NCBI GenBank assembly: GCA_028287605.1
Contig: JAQBPI010000106.1
Location: 1-9,752 of the forward strand
Direction of reading: 5' to 3'
DNA from: Chloroflexota bacterium
Lineage (GTDB): Bacteria > Chloroflexota > Dormibacteria > Aeolococcales > Aeolococcaceae
Length of the DNA stretch: 9,752 bases
Position 1 is the stretch's first letter. Each line of letters opens with the position of its first letter. A model generated the notes under the pieces. The model was not told the DNA's origin and did not search any database. It saw nothing but the letters and a program-made list of their open reading frames with translations. This document shows positions 5,429-9,752 of this stretch, piece after piece. The translations under genes were made by a program, and so were the position numbers.

Positions 5429-6295
5429 ATGAGCCGGCGGATCCACCTCTGCGGTGAGCTCCGGCTCGAGGTGGACGGTGCCGTCGTCGAGGGACGGACC
5501 TTCCCGGGCCGGCAGGCACGCCTGGTGTTCTCCTATCTCGTCGTCAATCGCGGCCGCCCGGTGACCCGCGACGAGCTCGCCGGCGTGCTCTGGTCGGGCA
5601 CACCGCCCACGGGATGGGAGCGCAAGGTCAGCGTCATCGTCAGCCGCCTGCGCGCCGTGCTCGGCGGCCTGCCCACGGGAGCACCGGTGCTGACCACCGT
5701 CCTCGGCTGCTACCAGCTGCGGCCGCCCCCGGACACGGTGGTCGACAGCGAGGAGGCCGAGGACGAGGCGGAGGCGGCGGAGGCGCGCCTGCGCGAGGGC
5801 GACGCGCCCGCCGCCGCACCGCACGCGCAGCGTGCCGCCGCGCTGGGCCGCCAGCCGTTCCTCGCCGGCGACGACAGCGCCTGGGTGGTGGACGTCCGCG
5901 ACGCCCGCCGCCGCCTGGTCGTCCGTGCCCTCGACGTGGGGGTGGAGGCGGCGATGGCGATGGGCGATCCCGCACGGGCGGTCGCCCTCGCCGAGCAGGC
6001 GGTCGCCGTCGAACCGCACCGTGAGCTGGGACACGAGAAGCTCGTCGAGGTGCTGGCGAGGACCGGCGACCGGGTGCGCGCCATGCGGGCCGAGCAGCGG
6101 CTGAGCCGGCTGCTGGCCGACGAGCTCGGCATCGTGCCCGCCCCCGACACCGACACGGCGAGCGGCAGCCCGCCGCGGCCGCGGGAGCAGCCGTCCACCC
6201 ACCTCCCGCCACCGCCACTGGCGGCCGGGCACGCCGGGGCCGCCTTCGTGGGCCGTCTGGGGTCCTGGCGGAGCCGCCGAGCGAGGCTGCGCTGA
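5429..6295 (+). CDS. SARP-type transcriptional regulator (DNA-binding plus BTAD), truncated AfsR-like
   Basis: The 288-residue product has an OmpR/SARP-type winged-helix domain (about 1-97; RIHLCGELRLEVDG start, then the ELAGVLW segment at 50-55). A bacterial transcriptional activator domain follows (about 103-240), ending in LLADELGIVPAPDT, the usual BTAD end. After a Pro-rich linker comes AAFVGR (271-276), the sequence that normally opens the NB-ARC/AAA ATPase of AfsR-type proteins. The frame then runs into 12 unrelated residues and a stop. It therefore looks like an AfsR-like gene that lost its ATPase, leaving a protein the size of a standalone SARP that could still bind DNA. ATG 5429 matches the family start, though its ribosome site is poor; GTG 5399 is an alternative. 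GGAGGAGG at 5375-5382 is too far upstream for either. Confidence 0.78.
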   Translation: MSRRIHLCGELRLEVDGAVVEGRTFPGRQARLVFSYLVVNRGRPVTRDELAGVLWSGTPPTGWERKVSVIVSRLRAVLGGLPTGAPVLTTVLGCYQLRPPPDTVVDSEEAEDEAEAAEARLREGDAPAAAPHAQRAAALGRQPFLAGDDSAWVVDVRDARRRLVVRALDVGVEAAMAMGDPARAVALAEQAVAVEPHRELGHEKLVEVLARTGDRVRAMRAEQRLSRLLADELGIVPAPDTDTASGSPPRPREQPSTHLPPPPLAAGHAGAAFVGRLGSWRSRRARLR

Positions 6296-6552
6296 GCGCC
6301 TACGAGCGCACCGAGGCGCCGCTGCGCGTTCCCCACCACCGCTGGTACGCCCTGAGCCGCCGGGCGATGCGCCTCCTCCTCGCCGGCGACCTCGACGGCG
6401 GCGAGCGGCTCGCCCGGCAGGCGACGGAGGTGGGCTGGCGCGGCCACCACCTCGACCTCGCCCGGGCCGCCACGACACTCGCCCGCAGACTGGGCCTGCG
6501 TTCCGTGGACGGCCGTGCCGCCGAGCTGCTGCTGCGCCTCACCCCGGGCTGA
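6259..6552 (+). pseudogene. Out-of-frame remnant of the AfsR-like regulator's C-terminal helical (TPR-like) region
   Basis: In the +1 frame relative to the SARP gene, the sequence reads through to a TGA at 6550-6552. It includes HHRWYALSRRAMRLLLAGD and then GGERLARQATEVG, typical of the helical repeats at the C-terminus of large BTAD/AfsR regulators. It has no start of its own with a ribosome site and begins where the upstream frame loses homology (after FVGR, about 6253). The whole ATPase and most repeats are absent between the two parts. I read this as an internal deletion that also shifted the frame. It ends 21 bp before the convergent protease gene. Confidence 0.6.
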
Positions 6553-6578
6553 GGTGCGGCGCAGCAGCGAGCCTCAGC
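6548..6578. terminator. Inverted repeat between convergent genes
   Basis: GCTGAGG (6548-6554) and CCTCAGC (6572-6578) can pair across a 17-nt loop that itself contains TGCG-G-CGCA. Both stop codons (TGA at 6550-6552 plus, TGA at 6574-6576 minus) lie in the stem. It might be a weak bidirectional terminator, but has no T-run. Confidence 0.3.
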
Positions 6579-7554
6579 GTTCGCGCAGCTCTCCCGGCAC
6601 CGCGCTGACCTCGACCATCCGGCCACCCTGGAGAACCCGCAGCTCGAGCGGCCGGCCGATCGCCCCCGCGACCATGAGCCGCTGCAGGTCGCCGGCGTCG
6701 CGCACCGGGGTGCCGTCCACCTCGAGCAGGAGGTCGCCGGGGCGCAGCCCGGCGCGTGCCGCGGGGCTGCCGTCGACCACCTCGGCGACGCCGATGGCGG
6801 TGGCGCGCCCCAGCTCCCGGGCGGTGCGGGGAGGCAGCGGACGGGTGGCCCCGGCGACGCCGAGGTAGGCACGGCGCACCCGCCCCTCGGCGAGCAGCTG
6901 GCCGAGGATGCGCTGGGTGGTGTCGTTGACCGGCACCGCCAGGCCGAGGCCGACGCCGGCCACCGCGGTGTTGACCCCGACCACCCGGCCGCCGCTGTCG
7001 GCGAGGGCGCCGCCGGAGTTGCCGGGGTTGAGGGCGGCGTCGGTCTGGATGACGTTCTCGACCACGCGGCTCACCGTGCCCGAACGGGTGACCATCGAGC
7101 GGCCGAGCGCGCTCACCACCCCCGCGGTCACCGATCCGCCATAGCCGAGCGGGGTGCCCACCGCGACCACCAGCTGGCCGACGCGGAGCCGGTCGGCGTC
7201 GCCCAGGGTGGCCGGGACCAGGTCGTGGGCGGTGACCCGCACGACGGCGAGGTCGGAGAGCCGGTCGCTGCCCACCACCGTGAACTCGAGCTCACGGCCG
7301 TCGAGGAAGGCGGCGACGCCCCCACGCGCCCCCTCGACGACGTGGGCCGAGGTGAGCAGGTGGCCGTCGGGGGTCAGCACCACCGCCGACCCGCCCCCGG
7401 CCGGGCGGATGCCGCCGCCGGGGACGCGCCGGCCGACGCGGAGGCCGGCCACCGAGCGGAGCATCCGCTCCGCGACGGTGGTGACCACCAGCGAGTAGGC
7501 GTCGAGCGCGGCGGCGCCGGCGGGATCGTCCCGCGGATCGAGGGCGAGCACCAT
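6574..7554 (-). CDS. HtrA/DegP-like trypsin-fold serine protease with one PDZ domain
   Basis: The 326-residue protein has an intact catalytic triad: His71 in TSAHVV, Asp101 in SDLAVV, Ser180 in NPGNSGG. One PDZ domain follows (about 228-318), with RRAYLGV at its start and GSPAARAGLRPGDLLLEVDG around 262-281. HtrA proteases cleave or hold misfolded proteins and usually act outside the cytoplasm. Here the N-terminus (MVLALDPRDDPAGAAALDAY) is polar, with no signal peptide or membrane anchor, so a cytoplasmic location or non-classical targeting is likely. ATG 7554 follows the upstream gene's stop by 8 bp; GGAGG at 7568-7572 is 13 nt away, rather long, so translational coupling is likely. The open frame extends further upstream, but that part overlaps the preceding gene and is a shadow. 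Confidence 0.9.
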   Translation of the reverse strand: MVLALDPRDDPAGAAALDAYSLVVTTVAERMLRSVAGLRVGRRVPGGGIRPAGGGSAVVLTPDGHLLTSAHVVEGARGGVAAFLDGRELEFTVVGSDRLSDLAVVRVTAHDLVPATLGDADRLRVGQLVVAVGTPLGYGGSVTAGVVSALGRSMVTRSGTVSRVVENVIQTDAALNPGNSGGALADSGGRVVGVNTAVAGVGLGLAVPVNDTTQRILGQLLAEGRVRRAYLGVAGATRPLPPRTARELGRATAIGVAEVVDGSPAARAGLRPGDLLLEVDGTPVRDAGDLQRLMVAGAIGRPLELRVLQGGRMVEVSAVPGELRER

Positions 7555-7562
7555 GACCGTCG

Positions 7563-8105
7563 CTACGCCTCCGGCCCCTCGGCGCGGGCCCTGCCCACGG
7601 CGCCGAGCGCGGTGCGGAGGTTCTCGATCCACTCCGCCTGGTTGCGGCCGACGAGGCGGACGCACCAGGCGAGCGCCTCGCTGCGGCTGCGCGCCACCCC
7701 CGCCTCGACCAGGGTGTCGAGCACCTCGCGCTCGGGCATGCGCAGGCGGGTCATGAAGGGGACGCTGAGGGTGGTGAAGAGCTCGCGGCGGTCGCCGCAG
7801 ACGGCGCCCCAGGAGACCTTGCGCCCGAAGCGGTGCTCGGCCTCGAGGGCGATGCGCACGCGGCGGTCACGGGTGTCCTGGCGGAAGCCGCCGATGCGGG
7901 CCGCCCGGGCGGTGGCGCGCTCGGCGTCGGTCGCGGTCTCCGGCAGGTCGACGTCGGCCAGGGTGCCGACCACGAGGATCTCCTCGGCGTCGGCGCTCAC
8001 CTCGGGGGCGGCGGTGAACCAGTCGGTGGGGAGCCGCCCGGCGAACCAGGCGGCGGCCTCGGAGGCGTCCAGGGGAGGGGGGTCGGAGTGCTTCTGGAAT
8101 TTCAT
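7563..8105 (-). CDS. Conserved protein of unknown function with ribbon-helix-helix-like C-terminus
   Basis: The 180-residue acidic, soluble protein has no signal peptide or membrane segment. I recognise its style (AAAWFAGRLPTDWF at 17-30, EILVVGTL at 42-49, ALEAEHRFGRKVSWG at 86-100) as a conserved actinobacterial/chloroflexotal family without known function. The stretch 119-155 (RMPEREVLDTLVEAGVARSR, then SEALAWCVRLV) resembles a ribbon-helix-helix fold as in small antitoxin-like DNA-binding proteins. This is a fold impression, not a proven match. It is the first gene of a pair with the HtrA-like protease, separated by 8 bp. The ATG at 8105 has no Shine-Dalgarno. Instead TAACTT lies 7 nt upstream, pointing to a leaderless transcript. 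The gene lies 18 bp downstream of the Fic gene. Confidence 0.8.
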   Translation of the reverse strand: MKFQKHSDPPPLDASEAAAWFAGRLPTDWFTAAPEVSADAEEILVVGTLADVDLPETATDAERATARAARIGGFRQDTRDRRVRIALEAEHRFGRKVSWGAVCGDRRELFTTLSVPFMTRLRMPEREVLDTLVEAGVARSRSEALAWCVRLVGRNQAEWIENLRTALGAVGRARAEGPEA

Positions 8106-8112
8106 GATTACA

Positions 8113-8118
8113 AAGTTA
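8113..8118 (-). promoter_or_regulatory. Leaderless-type -10 box for the 7563-8105 gene
   Basis: On the minus strand TAACTT (TAnnnT) is followed by 7 nt and then the ATG at 8105, the usual geometry for an mRNA starting at the start codon. The absence of a Shine-Dalgarno agrees with this. A palindrome lies 1 bp upstream. Confidence 0.5.
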
Positions 8119-8119
8119 C

Positions 8120-8138
8120 CACACTACGAAGCAGTGTG
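8120..8138. promoter_or_regulatory. Inverted repeat CACACT-N7-AGTGTG at the Fic gene end and next promoter
   Basis: The perfect 6-bp arms flank 7 bp. The site overlaps the Fic stop codon (8124-8126) and lies directly upstream of the TAACTT box, where the spacer/-35 region would be. It could be a repressor or activator site for the downstream operon. Alternatively it is a terminator-like hairpin of the Fic transcript, although no T-run follows. Confidence 0.45.
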
Positions 8139-9185
8139 AGCTCGGAGCTCCGGGCCCGCACGGTATCGAGCGGACGGACCGGCGCCCTCGGCGACGACCA
8201 GCCCGGCACGGACCAGTTGGGAGAGCTCGTGCTGGAGCGTTCGGCGGGGCGTCTCCGGGAACAGCGCCTGGTAGTCGCGGATGGTGAGGCCGCCCTTGCC
8301 GCGCACTGTCGCGATGGCGATCCGCTGCCGGTCGCTCAGGCCGTGGTCGAGTACCAGCCCGTCGAGCCACAGGGCGTCGATGCCGTGGGAGGTCAGCTCC
8401 GATGCCAGGTCGGCGATCCCGGTCGCTACGTATTCCACCCATGCGGTGAGGTCGCCCGCCCGGTCCGCCGAGCGGAGCGCCCCGTAATACGCGGAGCGGT
8501 CGCGATCATGGTGCGCGCTCACGCTGATCAGACGGGTGAAGCCGTATCCTCCCCGCACCAGGCAGGCGGTCGAGATCAGGCGGGCGGTGCGTCCGTTGCC
8601 ATCGAGGAACGGATGGATGGCCGCAAGCTCGTAGTGCGCCAGCGCAGCGGTGACGACCGGGTGCTGGTCGCGCCCCAGGCTCTCCAGCCAGTCCACGAGG
8701 TCGGCCATCCGCCCTGGCACCGCATACGCGGGCGGGGGCGTGTACACCACCTCGCCGGTCGCATGGTCCACCACGGCGTTCTGCATCCGCCGGTATGCGC
8801 CCGGTGCTGCCGCGCCTCCGCGGACGCCCTCGACCAACCGCCGGTGTGCTTCCCGGATGACCGCCTGGGTGAAGGGCAGTCCGGCCTCGAGATGCTCCCG
8901 GAGGAGCGTCGCGGCCTCGATGACGTTCACCACCTCGCGCCTGCTGTCGGGGTCGACATCGTCCGTGGGGTCGCCGGTCGCGATGCGCCTGGCCTGCTCC
9001 AGGGTCACCCGGGAACCCTCGATGACGGTCGTGTGATACGCCTCCTCCGCAAGCGCCGACCTCTCGAGTTCCGCGATCCACCGCGGCGAGAGGGAGAGGG
9101 CCTCGAGGAAGCCCTGTGCACGGTCAGCCGACCGGACCGCCTTCCATGTGGAAGCGGTCATCGTAAAGCTGGGTCGGTAGGGCAT
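8124..9185 (-). CDS. Fic-domain AMP-transferase (class II, with C-terminal winged helix)
   Basis: The 353-residue protein belongs to the Fic family, which transfers AMP from ATP to protein hydroxyls. The core motif HPFLDGNGRTAR is complete (191-202) with catalytic His191. The upstream GAYRRMQNAVV (129-139) and the nucleotide flap region are present. TTVIEG at 52-57 matches the S/T-x3-E-G/N inhibitory helix in N-terminal position, with Glu56 as the autoinhibitory residue; this makes it a class II Fic that needs no separate antitoxin. Residues about 283-345 (LSDRQRIAIATVRGKGGLTI, then RDYQALF) look like a winged helix, so DNA binding is likely, as in related long Fic proteins such as SoFic. ATG 9185 has no Shine-Dalgarno but a CATAAT box 6 nt upstream. 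Parts of the gene look less GC-rich than neighbours, so acquisition by transfer is possible. The target protein is unknown. Confidence 0.92.
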   Translation of the reverse strand: MPYRPSFTMTASTWKAVRSADRAQGFLEALSLSPRWIAELERSALAEEAYHTTVIEGSRVTLEQARRIATGDPTDDVDPDSRREVVNVIEAATLLREHLEAGLPFTQAVIREAHRRLVEGVRGGAAAPGAYRRMQNAVVDHATGEVVYTPPPAYAVPGRMADLVDWLESLGRDQHPVVTAALAHYELAAIHPFLDGNGRTARLISTACLVRGGYGFTRLISVSAHHDRDRSAYYGALRSADRAGDLTAWVEYVATGIADLASELTSHGIDALWLDGLVLDHGLSDRQRIAIATVRGKGGLTIRDYQALFPETPRRTLQHELSQLVRAGLVVAEGAGPSARYRAGPELRAHTAS

Positions 9186-9191
9186 TGCGCG

Positions 9192-9197
9192 ATTATG
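9192..9197 (-). promoter_or_regulatory. Leaderless-type -10 box for the fic gene
   Basis: CATAAT on the minus strand is followed by 6 nt and then the ATG at 9185. There is no Shine-Dalgarno, so the transcript probably starts at or within a base or two of the start codon. No -35 consensus is visible; a palindrome occupies the spacer. Confidence 0.5.
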
Positions 9198-9211
9198 GCG
9201 CGATATCGCGC
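9198..9211. promoter_or_regulatory. 14-bp perfect palindrome in the fic promoter
   Basis: GCGCGAT followed directly by ATCGCGC abuts the CATAAT box. A third half-site, GCGCGAT at 9187-9193, overlaps the other side of that box. Binding here would block RNA polymerase, so this is a good candidate operator. The winged helix of the encoded Fic protein is a natural candidate binder, which is an inference. Confidence 0.5.
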
Positions 9212-9237
9212 GGTGCCGTGGCGCGACCCCGCCGGGG

Positions 9238-9752
9238 TCAGGCGCCGGGCGCGGCCCCCGTGGCGGCGGGCCCCGAGGAGGCCCGGCCGTTCCGTTCCGG
9301 GTCGGCGGGCAGGGTGAGCACGAAGCGGGACCCCACCCCAGGCTCGGACTGCAGGTCGATCCGGCCGCCGTGCTCGGCGGCGATCTTGGTGACGATGCTG
9401 AGCCCCAGCCCGCTGCCGCCCTCGGCGCGGGAGCGGCTGCGGTCGACCCGGTAGAAGCGGTCGAAGACCTTCGCCTGCTCGTCGGCGGGGATGCCGATAC
9501 CGCTGTCGCGCACCGCCACCTGGACCCACTCCGGCGACACCCCGGCGTCCTCGATGACCACGTGGCCGCCGCGGTGGTTGTAGCGGATGCCGTTATCCAC
9601 CAGGTTGGTGAGCGCCCGGCGCAGGCTCTGGGGGTCGCCGAGGACGACCGTCCCCGAGCTCACGGTTCTCAGCAGCTGAACACCCCGCCGCTCGCCCAGC
9701 GGATCCATCTCCTCGGCCACCGCCTCGTCGAGCGAGGACAGGTCGACGCGTG
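9238..9752 (-). CDS. Sensor histidine kinase, catalytic domain (partial, N-terminus outside window)
   Basis: The frame is open from the right edge to the TGA at 9238-9240 (171 residues). It contains a complete HATPase_c domain: N box NLVDNGIRYNH, G1 box DSGIGIP, F box FDRFYRVDRSR and G2 box GGSGLGLSIV, followed by PGVGSRFVLTLP and a loose Ala/Gly-rich tail. The order and spacing are those of EnvZ/PhoR-type kinases that autophosphorylate a His and pass the phosphate to a response regulator. The sensor, HAMP and dimerisation/His regions lie outside the window, so the signal is unknown. The response regulator, often next to the 5' end, would also lie beyond the edge. The fic gene starts 52 bp downstream but has its own promoter-like sequence. 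Confidence 0.92.
   Translation of the reverse strand, partial: RVDLSSLDEAVAEEMDPLGERRGVQLLRTVSSGTVVLGDPQSLRRALTNLVDNGIRYNHRGGHVVIEDAGVSPEWVQVAVRDSGIGIPADEQAKVFDRFYRVDRSRSRAEGGSGLGLSIVTKIAAEHGGRIDLQSEPGVGSRFVLTLPADPERNGRASSGPAATGAAPGA

Noticed and set aside
8106..9237. Fic toxin-antitoxin pair
   Set aside because: No small antitoxin gene lies next to fic, and the inhibitory motif TTVIEG is inside the Fic protein itself, so it is a self-inhibited class II enzyme.
7833..9317. 494-codon plus-strand open frame opposite the fic gene
   Set aside because: The minus strand encodes a complete Fic protein with all motifs; the plus-strand product shows no recognisable domain.

Overview
The window is very GC-rich DNA (roughly 70% or more by eye) and densely coded, with genes on both strands. 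GTG starts, lipoprotein signals, a class F-type sortase, an LppP/LprE-like domain, a SARP-type regulator and promoters whose -10 box lies 6-7 nt before the start codon (leaderless style) suggest an Actinomycetota-like or Dormibacterota/Chloroflexota-like soil bacterium. This is an inference from gene content and composition; no rRNA or other taxonomic marker is present.

Layout. (1) 1-560, minus: N-terminal part of a lipoprotein-anchored sortase, cut by the left edge. (2) 684-1742, minus: tryptophanyl-tRNA synthetase, preceded on the same strand by a very small Cys-rich protein gene (1836-2012) that ordinary gene calling could easily miss. (3) 2085-2816, plus: a membrane-anchored LppP/LprE-like protein, converging by 7 bp on a minus-strand lipoprotein (2810-3691) made of two tandem CHRD/Cu-Zn-SOD-like domains. 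(4) 3692-3946: divergent promoter region holding a perfect 28-bp palindrome and a second strong hairpin in the leader of (5) 3947-5227, plus: a GT-B glycosyltransferase. (6) 5429-6552, plus: a SARP/AfsR-like regulator whose ATPase region is missing. A standalone DNA-binding plus BTAD protein remains (5429-6295), followed out of frame by a remnant of the TPR-like C-terminus (to 6552). (7) 6574-9752, minus: in transcription order a sensor histidine kinase C-terminus (cut by the right edge), a Fic AMP-transferase with its own inhibitory motif and winged helix, a conserved protein of unknown function, and an HtrA-like protease with PDZ domain but no visible export signal. The last two are 8 bp apart and look co-transcribed.

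Several genes belong to the cell envelope: sortase, LppP/LprE-like protein, CHRD lipoprotein, and possibly the glycosyltransferase. The most distinctive signals are the palindrome/hairpin leader before the glycosyltransferase, the tiny Cys-rich gene, the decayed AfsR-type regulator, and the two promoters of the Fic region, each with a palindrome directly against a leaderless -10 box. I did not see a clearly new multi-gene system. No tRNA, rRNA, CRISPR array, insertion sequence or origin was seen.
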